Of a stretch of DNA of 64,000 bases, positions 20,365-31,382 are shown piece by piece. Source of the stretch: Falciphora oryzae (Eukaryota; Ascomycota; Sordariomycetes; Magnaporthales; Magnaporthaceae). The stretch is from NCBI GenBank assembly GCA_000733355.1, contig JNVV01000002.1, positions 263,278-327,277 of the forward strand, given 5' to 3'. The stretch's first letter is position 1. Each line of letters opens with the position of its first letter. Below the pieces are notes generated by a model, which saw nothing but the letters and a program-made list of their open reading frames with translations, searched no databases and had not been told where the DNA came from. A program made the position numbers and the translations under genes.

Positions 20365-23024
20365 ATGCCGCCACCTCGCCCGGTAGTCATCGAGATCCTT
20401 GATGACGACCCGGCTGAGAACGAGAACGATAAAAATGTCGATAGATTGATCAGACTTCGGGAGGAGTACGGCAATGTGCCACACAAGCCAATAAGAATTG
20501 ACGACGAGTCGGACAGTGAAGACAGCGACGAAGGCCCGGCGGATGCACCCGGGCCTGTCTCACGGGGAGCCAGGTCCTTCATAGACCTCACCCTCGCCGA
20601 CGATAACGAAGAAGAGGCCCGGGCCCGGCCCCCTGCAGCAGGCCCTGCCCGCCCCTTGGCGAGACCCCTTGAAACTCACCAGACGAGACTGAACAGCTGC
20701 ATCATCAATGGCGAAAAAATCGAGGAAGGCCTTCTCGTCGAGCTTCGCCCAATCGAAGCTTTCGCAGAAACTCTGTACGAGAAGGTCGAATTCTTGGAGA
20801 TCCGCCACATCTTCACCGACGCCGGCAAAACAGTCTTGCGAGGTGTTCCTTATATCCGCACAAGGAACATGAACGCCTTGCTGATCCGGAAGCGGAACGA
20901 GGTCTGCCGCTTCCTCCAGGCCGACGAAAGCGGGGGCACGGGCGACAACGACCAGGGTCTGATCGACGTCGGCCCGGACGACGTGGTCGGCCGGAGGAGC
21001 TTCATCATCACCAGCGCGCCGTACCCGGAGTTCCGCGACCTGGCCAACGACAACCTCGTCGTATGCCGGTGGCAGTTCACCATCACGTACGTCTGCGCCG
21101 CGGACCGCGTTTCCGAAACGCGCGCAAAGGCCTACGAAATGCGCCACCTGCGCGCCGCTGACGTGCCCAAGCTCCGCTACAGGCGCGCCGACGAGGACAA
21201 CCTCCTGGCCTGGAGAGGCGGCAAGATCCCCGGCGGCTCGTATTTTCTGCCCGCGGACGGTGGCGAGGACGCCCTGGGCGAGCTGCGCGACGCTGTTGCT
21301 GAAAAGACCCACGGCCGGCGCGAGAAGCGGCGCCAGCAGTACGCGGCGGCGGACCTCTTCTGCGGCGCCGGCGGCACGTCGTGCGGGATGCGCGCGGCCG
21401 GCTTCCACATCGAGTACGCCGTCGACCACTGGCGGCACGCGTGCGCGACGTACGAGCACAACTTCCCTTCCACGGTCCTGTTTCGGGACGAGGTCTTCGA
21501 CTTTATCCAGGAGGCCCAGACCCTGCTCGTCGATATACTGCATCTCTCGCCGCCGTGCCAGTTTTTCTCGCCCGCACACACCATCGAAGGCAACAACGAC
21601 GAGATCAACAGCGCGGCGCTCTTTTCGTGCAAGGCCGCTGTCGAAAAGCTCAAGCCGCGCGTCTTCACCCTGGAGCAGACGTTCGGGCTCGCCAGCGCCA
21701 GGGCGCACCAGGGGCACTTTGCGGCCTTGATCCACGGCTTCACCGAGCTGGGGTACTCGGTCCGCTGGAGCCAGATCCCCCTGGCAGACTGGGTAAGTCA
21801 TGTCCATACACATACTTATGCCCCTGGCTCGCTGAGCCCGCGTGCTCTTACCATGTCCACACACTAACACATCCATCATCCATCCACAGGGCCTCCCGCA
21901 AACCCGCAAGCGCCTAATCATAATCGGCTCCTGCCCCGGCGAGCCGCTCCCGACCTTCCCGGGCCCTTCGCATGGCAGCATCGCCACACGGTTCCACAAC
22001 GGCCGCGGCCGCAGGCTCAAGCCGCACCTGACGATCCGCAAGGCCATCGCCCGGATCCCGCGCCGCGCCCAGCTGCATGACCTCCGCGCCGCGGCGCTGC
22101 AGGGCCCCGCCCGGGCCGCTTAGGACGCGGACCGGCTGGGCCCGACGGTGACGACGTCCGGGGTCACCAGCGTGCACTTTAGCGGCACGCGCAAGTTCAC
22201 CGACCGCGAGCTGGCCTGCATCCAGGGCTTCCCGATCGACTTCCACTTCCAGGGCACCTGTGTTAAAAAGCAGATCGGGAACGCGTTCCCACCCACCGTG
22301 GTTGAGCACTTGTTCAGGCATCTGAGGGAGCAGCTGCGCAAGTCCGACGGGCTCGACGGTGATGCTGATAATAACGACGACAACGATGGCGGCGGCCCCG
22401 GTGCTGCAGCTGCAGCATCTGGTGCTCAACCCCTAAACGTGAAGCGCCGCCGCCGCGCCCGGAGCGTCGGCACCGCCCTCGCGACGGCCTCTGAGCGCAA
22501 CGGTCTCGAAAAGGAGAACCAGCCCCCAGGCAGCGCAAACAACGACAACGGCGCCGCCACCCCGTCCGGCCGCCCCCGGACCGTCCTCGGCAGCATCGGG
22601 GGCGCGTCCACCTTCCCGGCCCGCAGGCAGCAGAAGCGGCCCGAGACCGTCGACCTGACCCTCGACGACCGGCCCATCCCGATCCGGCTCTCCCCCGTGG
22701 CGACGCGCCACCCCCCTCTCCAGCAGCGCAGGAGGACGCCCGTCGTCATCGACCTGGACCCGGAGCCGCCGCTGCGGCCGTGCTCGCTCCGCGACCTGCC
22801 CGAGCGGTTCCCGCGGTCGCTCGAGCTGCAGCCGTGGAGCAGCCCGCCGGCTGCTGAGGCCGGGCGCAAGCAAAAGGAAAACCATAACGAGAACGAGAAT
22901 GCACCGGTGGCCGCCAGGCAGGAGGAGAAGGAGGACGAGGTGGCCGCCGCCGCCAGGTCCAGGAGCAGCAGCCGGTCGTCGAGCGTCACGCTGTTGGACG
23001 AGCTGGCCGAGATCACCAACCGGT

Positions 23025-23099
<75 letters not shown>

Positions 23100-23422
23100 G
23101 CAGCGCCCGGCCATCGCCGTCGAGGGCTGCGCTGCTGGGCGAGCTGTCCGAGATCACAAGCAGGCACAGCAACAACGCCCGACGGTCGCCGTCCAACGCC
23201 CCGCTGTTGCGCGAGCTGTCCAATATCACAAACAAGTACAACAACAACGCCCGCCCGTTTTCGTCCTCGTCTTCGTCGTCCGGCGGGGATGCGTCCTCAT
23301 TAGCAGGTGGGAACGCCTCCTCGTCCTCGGGCAGCTCCTTGGGCGACCGTGCCAGAAACGTCACTGTGGCAAACCACAAGAAGAGGTCCTTTCAGTGTGT
23401 CGATCTCACGAGCGATGATTAA
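20365..23422 (+). CDS. rid: RID/Masc1-type DNA cytosine methyltransferase homologue, interrupted by an in-frame TAG
   Basis: Exon 1 is 20365-21792 (476 codons). A GTAAGT...CACAG intron follows, and exon 2 is 21890-23422. Motif I is DLFCGAGG (residues 330-337). Motif IV is LSPPCQFFSPAHT with catalytic Cys398. Motif VI is EQT (437-439) instead of ENV, a hallmark of the RID/Masc1/DmtA clade. Motif VIII is GLPQTRKRL, and motifs IX-X are TVTTSG...RELACIQGFP and QIGNAFPPTV. A BAH-like region precedes motif I. TAG at 22121-22123 (codon 554) falls between motifs VIII and IX, in the same frame as the rest, which then runs open for 432 more codons. The tail has ten Ser codons, fourteen Asn codons and three LLxELxxIT units. 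RID is a nuclear protein required for RIP in Neurospora. This copy is either a pseudogene, a readthrough case or a sequence error; I keep it as one locus. Confidence 0.88.
22121..22123 (+). other. Premature in-frame stop codon in the methyltransferase gene
   Basis: TAG after ...GPARAA and before DADRLGPTVTTSG. Flanking codons stay in one frame and both sides are conserved family sequence, so no frameshift is involved. The only GT in exon 2 upstream of it (near 21992, GTTCCA) is a poor donor, and using it would delete conserved sequence. CAG to TAG and TGG to TAG would each be single transitions at a CpA (or complementary TpG) site, the RIP context. Confidence 0.9.
23027..23104 (+). repeat. 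Trinucleotide run (AGC)10(AAC)14(AGC)2 inside the methyltransferase tail
   Basis: The run encodes ten serines, fourteen asparagines and two more serines in frame. Perfect triplets suggest recent slippage, and the length is likely to vary between isolates without breaking the frame. Confidence 0.9.
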
Positions 23423-24143
23423 AACATGCAACATTTTGCCCATACAACTTCTTTTCCTTTGTTTCCTTTTGTTTTGCTTTCTTTGCCCCCTCACCTGTTT
23501 TCATCTCTTGGTTTGTGCGGCGGTTTGCCATTCACTCTGGACTTTTGGGACAGAGCTATCGATGAGACTCTTGGTATCGACCTCTAGCCTGGAATAGCCA
23601 GGTTGCGATGGGATTATTGGCAACGATTTGTGCCTGATTTTGGGAGGGTTTTTTGTTGATAGAAGGGAATGGATATGACGACGAAGGTATTCTTGGGCTG
23701 CGTCCCTGTGTACGAGGTATAATACGAAGAGACACTGGGGGTAGCCTGCCTATGCGTAGAGAAAGATAGGTCGGTGGAGATCCAAGAGGGCGTCGGAGAA
23801 CGACATGAACAGATAGAATTCCATCGCAGCTTTTTAATGGACTAGGTGCCTCCAGATATGCCGGGGGCGGCTGAGAAACGGGATTCTATCGTTTCTTCTT
23901 GTTATTGTGCTGGGCAGCAAAACGAGAATAGAGAAAAGACATCGTAAAAGCGAAACCCGCCAGAGTTTAAAACTCGATGGCATAACCAAAGGAGGATTTT
24001 CCAGCCGGTTGAAAAGGGAAAAGATAGGAATGGGCGTTTCAACCCAAGTTCGCTTGCCAATACAAATGCCTAGAAATGATCGGTGTATCGAAAAAGAGAT
24101 ACGTCAAAAATGGCATGGAAAAGAAACCCAAAAGCCGGAAAAC
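23423..24143. other. Convergent 3' intergenic region
   Basis: Lies between the 3' ends of the methyltransferase (plus) and the elongation-factor gene (minus). It is A+T-richer than the coding DNA, with T-rich tracts just after 23423. Apart from chance frames nothing is seen. Confidence 0.5.
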
Positions 24144-25351
24144 TCAGTCCTCCTCGCTGACATCACTCTCCATGTCCTCCCCAAGCGCGTTCTCGAGCTC
24201 GGCCTCGAGGTCAGCCGCGAGGTCGTCGTCGTCGCCCTCGCCTTCGCCGTCAACCTCGCCCTCACCATCGCTGTCGGCTGCGGCGGCGGCATTGTAGCCG
24301 TGCCCGCCGGCGATCTGGTCGTAGGCGTCTGGCACGTCGTCGTCCGGGTCCGCCTCCGCATCCGCGTCCTCGTCCTCGTCGCCGTGGTTCTGGATGAAGT
24401 CCTCGAACCGCCGGATCTGCGGCGGGAACGCGGGCGAGAAGTGCGACAGCTCCGGCCGCGGCCGCTGCCCGGGCGCCATGCCCTCCGGGTACTCAACCAG
24501 CAGGCCGCCGTCATCGTCCGACTCCTCCTCGTCCGACTCCGAGTCGGCGTCCTTGGCCTTCTTTTTGCTGGCTGCTGGCGGGTCCGCCGGCTTGGGGGGA
24601 GCCTTGGGGAGCGGTATTGCCGCTGCGGCTTCTACTTCGGCAGCCGCCGCCGCTGCTGCTGCTGCGGCGGCGGCGGCGGTGGCCTTCTTTTGTGTGGCGG
24701 CTGCCTTCTTCGCAGCTGCCGCCTCCTTTTTCTTTTGCGCGGGTGTGGGCCCGTCCGCCTTCTTCTTAGCCGCTGCCTTTTTGGCAGTAGCGCCCCTGGG
24801 AATTGGAGGTGGCGCAGTGGCGGCGCCGGCCTTTCGTTCTAGGTGAGGAGGCACACCGTGGCCAGAAAGGTAGGGATGTTGTTCCCTCAGGGCGACGGCG
24901 TCGTCATTGTCTGGGGTCGCGACCAGGTTCACGTTGAAGAGGGAGTCCAGGCGGTGGAGGACGAAGGCCCTGCGGTTAGGGTCGAAGATGAGCACGAACT
25001 GGCGGTCGTCGATGGCGCGTGTGCCGTTGTAGCTGTATTTGGTGCCATCGGCCTCGCGGAAGGCCAGGTCGAAGGTGCCGCTGCCGGGCGTCGAGTTTTT
25101 TATGCGGGCATTGCTGGGAGGCGCGTCTCCTGGTCTGTGGTTGTCTGCTCGTGGGGGTCACATGCGTTAGAATGTTTGGCTAGGGGAGGGCCTGAGATGG
25201 GAGGGGGAGGGAAGTGAGAGTCCGTACATCTCACTCCGGTGTAGATCTCTTTCGGCGGTCTGCTCAACAGAGCGTCGCTCAGGATGACCGGGAACTTCTC
25301 GGGCTTCGTGGGGTCTATCAGGTCCGCCGAAGCGGCGGAAGCGGCAGACAT
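24144..25351 (-). CDS. EAF-type RNA polymerase II transcription elongation factor
   Basis: Two exons (25351-25228 and 25144-24144) give 374 residues; the GTACGG...GCAG intron splits a Tyr codon and yields EIYTGVRYNHRPGDAPPSNARIKNS. Residues about 12-115 match the EAF N-terminal domain (PF09816): KFPVILSDALLS, YNHRP, GSGTFDLAFREADGTKYSYNGTRAIDDRQFVLIFDPNRRAFVLHRLDSLFNVNLV. A long Ala/Lys/Pro-rich linker follows, then an acidic Asp/Glu-rich C-terminus (GDDDDLAADLEAELENALGEDMES). In animals EAF binds ELL to raise Pol II elongation, and fission yeast has an Ell1-Eaf1 pair. The acidic tail resembles the transactivation part of EAF. Nuclear role inferred from the family. It is convergent with the methyltransferase gene. 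Confidence 0.93.
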
Positions 25352-28300
25352 GGTGGGCGATAGTTGGTCGGGAGGCGGAGCGGTCGGTTCGGGGCTACTC
25401 CGACACCCCTTGCGGGTGGTATGGCTTCGAGAGGGATGGAGGAAGCAATGACATGTAACTTATGGCTTCAAACAACAATGGAGACAAGGAGGGTGTGCCC
25501 AATGGTGTGGCGGAGAAGGGCAAAGAAGTCGGGCACGGGTTTGGGGGCGGCTACAGGTGTAGGTTCGACGTTGACGCAGTCAGTCTCGGTGTGTGGCTGG
25601 CTCTGCGGCTTGTGCGCCTTTGCCTTTTGCTGACGGAGAAACCAAGACTGGGCAACCTGCCCTGGGTGTCCAGCCACAAAGGGAGGATGCGAATCGGAGA
25701 TGGGTTGGATGGACTGGGATGAGACGGAGGGACGGCTCAATTGAGGCTGAGGATTCGCGGTCGGTACAATGTTGGAGGGCAGCACAGCAGTAACAGCAGC
25801 AGCACCAGCGGCATGCGCGCCGCGCAACACTCCACCGAATCAATTCCAGCACGCTGCGGGCGGCATTGGCTGTGGGTTCTGCTCAATGCGTGCGCGCTCA
25901 GACTCCCGCCCCGATCGGCTGCCCAGAACCGGTTAGATGCCAGTCTCAACCGCTCGCTGTCGCTGCCCAGAGTGGAACAGTCGATGGCCAAGGGCGGGGG
26001 TCCAAAGAGCTGGAGTCCTTTGGAGCCAGGGGCTTTGCGGCGACACCCGAGGCGACGGCTCGGGGAGCCAGCCTGCTGTGGTTGGAGGACACGGGTAGTG
26101 GAGGCCCCGCTCTGCTGACACCAAAGCCGTGTGCAACACCAGGTTCCCCCAGCAGGACGACGGGGACGGCCTCAGCTTCACGTGAACAAGCGCGCAGCTG
26201 TGTGGGCGAGTGGTAGGTCCTGCTTAGGTTGTGTTCCCATCGTTGATGTTGGACTTGAGAAAATAATGAGTCCACTCGCGTTAATCACCAGCACAGGCAA
26301 ACGTAGCTGGGCTGGCAAACTCTTTGCTCAGGTCGACTCTGAGCTGACGTGATCAAGACTGCCCCGTTGACTGGATGCTGTTGCGGCTACCAATCCAGCA
26401 TCACACCACATTTGATGGTTGCGCTTGTTCCCGCGAACAATCCCAAACCGGCGTCACCGCTGGTTCCGTCTCCGTCGCTCGCGCTTCGCAGTTGCTCGCT
26501 TCCTTTGCCCGACACGAGGTATTCACCAGCTATCGTGTTATAAGGGGGTCATGTGAGTGCGAGGGTCCCATTTCACAGCTGCGGCCGACGGCTCAAAATA
26601 AGCCGTAAAGCTTACTGATGTTGGCTATCGTGGGCCAACACGAGCTGCGTCGCCCATGTGGATCATTCTCTCCAACAAATGCATCCAGATTTGGTTAGGG
26701 ACCACGATGCGATGGTCAGCTCGGAAGCACTCCGGCCCCAATTGCACCCACACAGGTGATGCAGATCGCGGTCAATACTGGGCACGTTCCCCAAATAAAA
26801 GCCCGCAGTCCCCCATGCGTGTTCCCAACAAGTGTGAGTGAGTTGGGGACAGGAAAGGCCACAGGAGAAGACACAAGAAAAGAAATAGGAAAAGACATAA
26901 ATAGGTAAATAGGAAAAGATACAGGAAAGTATCCATATAGGAAAGCGTGATTTGGAGAGCAGACTCTTATTTGGGCACCGTCCTGGGCCTTTGAGCCGGC
27001 AATAATATCCACCAACAAGTGTCCGTGAGAAAAAGGAGCCTGAGGCATAATACCCTGGACCTCGAGATGGACGGCATTTTGCTTTGATGGTGGCGCCGAC
27101 ATCCCTCACTTCAGCTGCCCGGGACGGCACAAGCTCAAGCTAACGGGCAGCCACCGACACGCCAACCAAAGGTGGTGCCCTTGTTCCCCGCGAGCTTGCC
27201 ATTGCGACGTGGCTCGGCTGCTGGCGGCCATTGTGATGGAAAAGGCCATTGACCCTTCCATGCACTGCACAGCTTTGCTTATTCTTATCTTGTCATGTTA
27301 TTGTCATTGTACTTTTGCATGTTTATTTCCCCGCTCTCGCGTCTGCCCTACCCGCCTCCCCATCACAAGTCTTTTTTTTTTCTTTTCGGCAGGGTCTTTT
27401 CCATGCAGCTGTCAGCCACCCACAGCATCACCCCTGGAACTCTGCCGAGCTGCCCAACGCTAGGCAGGCGACCCTGCAGGCCCCGAAAACGGGTGTTGTT
27501 GGTGTTGCGACTTGCGATCGAGCTGAGCTGCTTCGCCTCCAAGGCATTGGATGCGGGAGTTGCTTGTGCTCTTTTGGCACCACGGCCAAGACAGACGTGT
27601 CTCTAATGAGTCGTCCGCTTGCATCATGCGTCGTGCGTCGCAACATTGGGGCGAGTACCTCACTGGCAGTGGGCAGGAACATCCATAAGCGTCTTGCCTC
27701 TCCATTCGGTTACACAACACCACCTTGCCGAAGCGGGGAGCAGCACCGGCGATGATTGCTGCATGTGTGGCGACGGAGGCTGTCGGCGACTGGCTGAGGC
27801 ACAGCGTGCTGTCAGTTCTAGGTGCTCGCGCCCCCTGTCAGATATGCCGACCGACCCATCGCCACCCCAATCGAACTGCGGTGATTGGATCCAACAGCAC
27901 TGCGCTCTGCTGTGTGCTGCCCTCGAGATTGGGAGCTCGGAAGTGGCAGGGCTCCCTCGGGAATTCATTCATTCACACGACAAAGCCCGGGCGGTCAAGT
28001 CGGGTTCGGTCGACCACGAGGTCAGGCTCGCAGCCCGCCCGCCTGCATGGACCAACACCGCTTGCAGGTCTGGTTGGGGTTGCCTCCCCAATCCGGCAAG
28101 CAGCAGCGGCCGGGGCCCAGGCAGCTGCATTCCAGCTTTCTCCGTATAGGCCATAACGAGGTGGATGCCACCCTCAGCCCGTATTCCCGCCTGCCCGCTT
28201 CGGGATGCGTCGATGGTCCATGATGGATCGATTGAACGCTAGTCTCGCCGCTTCTCCACATCCTCGTGCAGAAGGCACGCCCGCGAGCTGCAAGGCAGGA

Positions 28301-29211
28301 GTTTCCGTATTTGCGCACTTTGCTTTTTTCCGTTTATAACAGGGCGGGCTGTCCCCCACACGCGCCCAGCCTGCCTGCCTGGCTCCGGCCAGCAGGGAGG
28401 ACGGGCAGAGCCAGTGCGCCCACCGTCTGTCTGCCGTCTGCGGTGTTTGCTGCTGCATTTGATTTTTCCTCGTGCCACACAACCTCTGTCTGCCGTCTCT
28501 GGCTGGAATTCGACCCAGACCACAAGCCCGGTATCATCCACCGTCCAATGTCGCTTCACGACGCCGTGTCTCGTTGCCATCGCTGAGATCCCGCCTGTGT
28601 CGCGAGGGAGTCGAGCCAGCAAGGCGACGAAAACAGCCGTCGCCATTGACGCAAACGAAACGAGCCAGCTCCCACCGCACTGAACCGACCGCCGCCCGCA
28701 TCCCCTCGAGCTCGAGGACATCTCGCCGTAGCCGCCTTGTCAGCCCAGTCGACCGCTAGGAGCCCCCCTTTGCATAGAGAGCTCTTCACTTGTAGCTTCT
28801 CCGCACACACAGTACGACTCGGCTGGAGCTCACAGACGGTCCGACCATTCACCAGCGCTTTTTGCCCGTGTCAAACACGCCACTCGCTGCCCAAGTGTTG
28901 TATGGTGTGCCGTGTGCTGTTCCCTTCTGCGACTTGTCACCCAACCTTCATTTCGGCCACGCCCGGCATCCGAGGAGCTTTGCACCCACCAGCTGGTGCC
29001 TCCCAAGCCCCGAGCTCTTCCAAGAGAGTTAGCCTCTGAAAGCTTGATCTCTCCCCTCCCACCCATAAACCCCTTTCTGTCCCTATTGCTGTCCATCCAC
29101 TGTTGCTCGACGGCCCCTCCCGAGCCCATTGTTTTTCTCATGCCCCTGGCTGCAGAGATCGCCGCTACGACGTTGATTCCCTGAGCCGGTCGATCGATCC
29201 TCACACTCGCA
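25352..29211. other. Long divergent intergenic region (3.9 kb)
   Basis: Lies between the starts of the EAF gene (minus) and the GH76 gene (plus). Frames at about 25462-25560 plus and 25468-25830 minus have mildly protein-like composition but no family motif and no convincing splice partner. A stretch near 26860-26945 is A-rich with repeated AATAGGAAAAGA-like units. The segment just before 29212 is CT-rich, as expected of a leader. No gene is supported. Confidence 0.5.
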
Positions 29212-31382
29212 ATGTGGGGTAGGCGGAGAACTTGTTGCTGCTTGGCAGCCTCGCTCCTGGGCCTGGCTGGCGCCTACAAGCTTGACCCAAACTCCACAGG
29301 TGAGCTTTGCTCTCGGCGCAGCTGTGTGAGCGCACTAGCCGGAGGCTACTTATGCAGGGGCTAGACATCAGAAAAACTAATGCATTCACGATCCAATCCC
29401 ACCAGACTCGATAAAAAGCGTGTCGAGGTCAATAACAGATGACTTGATAAACACATTCTATACCGGGCATCTTCCCGGAAACACCCCGGGCCTCCTCCCA
29501 TCACCATATTATTGTAAGTCTGGATGGCCTCATCGCCGAGCATTGTCATCGACAGCCTTCTAACATGCACACACGTTCAGGGTGGGAGGGCGGCGCTTTG
29601 ATGGGCTCCTTGATTGACTACTGGTACTACACTGGCGACACCAAGTACAACGACCTCACATCCCAGGCTCTGCTCGCGCAGGTCGGCGAGTTCAATGACT
29701 ACATGCCCAAGGCGCAGATCATGAACGAAGGTAATGACGACCAGGGGTTTTGGGGGGTCGCAGTCATGGCGGCGGCCGAATACAAGTTCCCAGACCCTCC
29801 AAAGGACAAGCCTCAGTGGCTGGCACTGGCGCAGGCCGTATTCAACACCCAAGCATCCCGATGGGATAGCCAGCACTGCGGCGGCGGGCTCCGGTGGCAG
29901 ATCTTCCAATGGAACAACGGCTACGACTACAAGAACACGATATCACAGGCGTGCTTCTTCAACATTGCCGCGCGGCTCGCGCTCTACACTGGTAACAACA
30001 CTTATGCGGAATGGGCCGACAGGGTGTGGGACTGGACCTATGCCGTGGGTTTCATCGACGAGCAGAAGTACTGGATCTACGACGGCGCCCACATACCCAG
30101 CAACTGCACCAACGTCGTACCCTATGTGTGGTCCTACAACTCCGGCGCCTTCATGCACGGAGTCGCCGCCATGTACAACTACACGACAGGTGCACGGCGC
30201 GAGATCTGGCGAGACCGGCTCGACAGGCTTGTCAACGCCTCTTCGATCTTTTACAACGGAACCAACAATGATATCATGTCCGAGGTCGCCTGTGAGCCAG
30301 TGGGACTATGCAACGTGGACCAGCAGTCGTTCAAGGCATATCTGGCGCGTTGGATGGCGGCAACGACCAAGTGGGCTCCCTGGACCGAGAGCCGGTTCAT
30401 GCCGAAGCTGCGCACGACGGCCGTCATGGCCGCGAGCCTCTGCACCGGAGGCAGCAACGGGCGCATGTGCGGGCACAAGTGGTACGAGGGTACCCACGAC
30501 GGTCTGATCGGGCTTGGACAGCAGATGTCGGTGATGGAGGTTATTGTGGGACTCATGGCCGGACACGTCGACGCACCTGTCACCGATAAGACTGGAGGCA
30601 CGTCGCAGGGTGACCCGTCAGCCGGTGGCAATGATATGGGATTCAAGGAACCGGGGTCGATTAAGCACGACCTGCCTCCCATAACGGAGAAGGACCAGGC
30701 CGGCGCGTACATCCTGACCGTGGCTGTGCTTCTGGGGCTCTTTGTCGGCATCGCGTTCGTGCTCGTCGACGAGGCGGACGAGCGCACATTCCCAGAGCGA
30801 TGGTCAGCAATGCGCTCATCCCTAGCGAGCGACAATATGAAGATTGCGATGGCATCTGCCGCTGCCGCGACAGCTGGGGTGCTGATGAAGAAGGGCTCGG
30901 GAAAAAAGCCGGAAGGCGGTGCAGCAGGCAAGGACGGTCAAGGGGGCGCGCTCTCGGAAAACCAAGCTAGTATCTGGAACTCGGCCATGGAGGTGGATGC
31001 CCGGGAGAAGCGAGCCAGTCGTCTCAGCATCATGGAGTCGTCGTCCCGCGCCGCCCGCTTCAGTTCACTTAGTCCAGACGGAAGCCAGAACACCTCGACG
31101 GAGGACACGTCGTTGCCGCACCCTGACCCACAACAGCAAAGACGCCTTAAGTCGAGGTCTGTGCAGTTGGATGACCCGGAGCTGGGGATGTCCTCTCCGG
31201 AGATTGGCCCTGCTCAGGGGTCAGACTCTCAGCAACCACCACCCGGGGCCGGTTTCCGCCGGTCAGCTTCGCAACAGCTCGAAAACGGCTCAGAGGCCGG
31301 GCCTTCAAGCAGGAATGTGCTCCAGAAGAAGAACTCGACTACCGAAAGGCTGACGGGGCGCCCGGGCAGCATGACCACATAG
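29212..31382 (+). CDS. GH76 Dfg5/Dcw1-like mannan endo-1,6-alpha-mannosidase, membrane-anchored
   Basis: Three exons (29212-29299, 29406-29513, 29581-31382) give 665 residues. A signal peptide (CLAASLLGLAGA) is followed by the GH76 domain (PF03663): WWEGGALMGSLIDYWYYTGD, EGNDDQGFWG with the paired catalytic-type Asp118-Asp119, CGGGLRWQIF, YKNTISQACFFNIAARLALYTGN and YVWSYNSGAFMHGVAA. Dfg5/Dcw1 proteins process GPI-anchored mannoproteins and attach them to wall glucan, acting at the outer plasma membrane. Yeast enzymes are about 450 residues and end in a GPI signal. This one instead has a transmembrane helix near residues 438-459 (YILTVAVLLGLFVGIAFVLV) and about 200 further Ser-rich residues predicted to be cytosolic. 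Several N-glycosylation sequons (NNT, NCT, NYT) lie in the ectodomain. Confidence 0.93.

Noticed and set aside
20560..22047. 495-codon open frame on the minus strand opposite the methyltransferase
   Set aside because: A shadow frame created by GC-rich codons. The plus strand has all methyltransferase motifs and the minus frame has no recognisable domain.
21890..22162. An intron that would remove the methyltransferase TAG
   Set aside because: Exon 2 has only one GT before the TAG (GTTCCA near 21992). GC donors would be needed otherwise, and any such intron deletes conserved sequence between motifs VIII and IX.
22148..23422. Separate gene starting just after the methyltransferase TAG
   Set aside because: The codon at 22148 is GTG, not ATG, and the sequence is motifs IX-X of the same enzyme in the same frame, so it is the 3' half of one gene.
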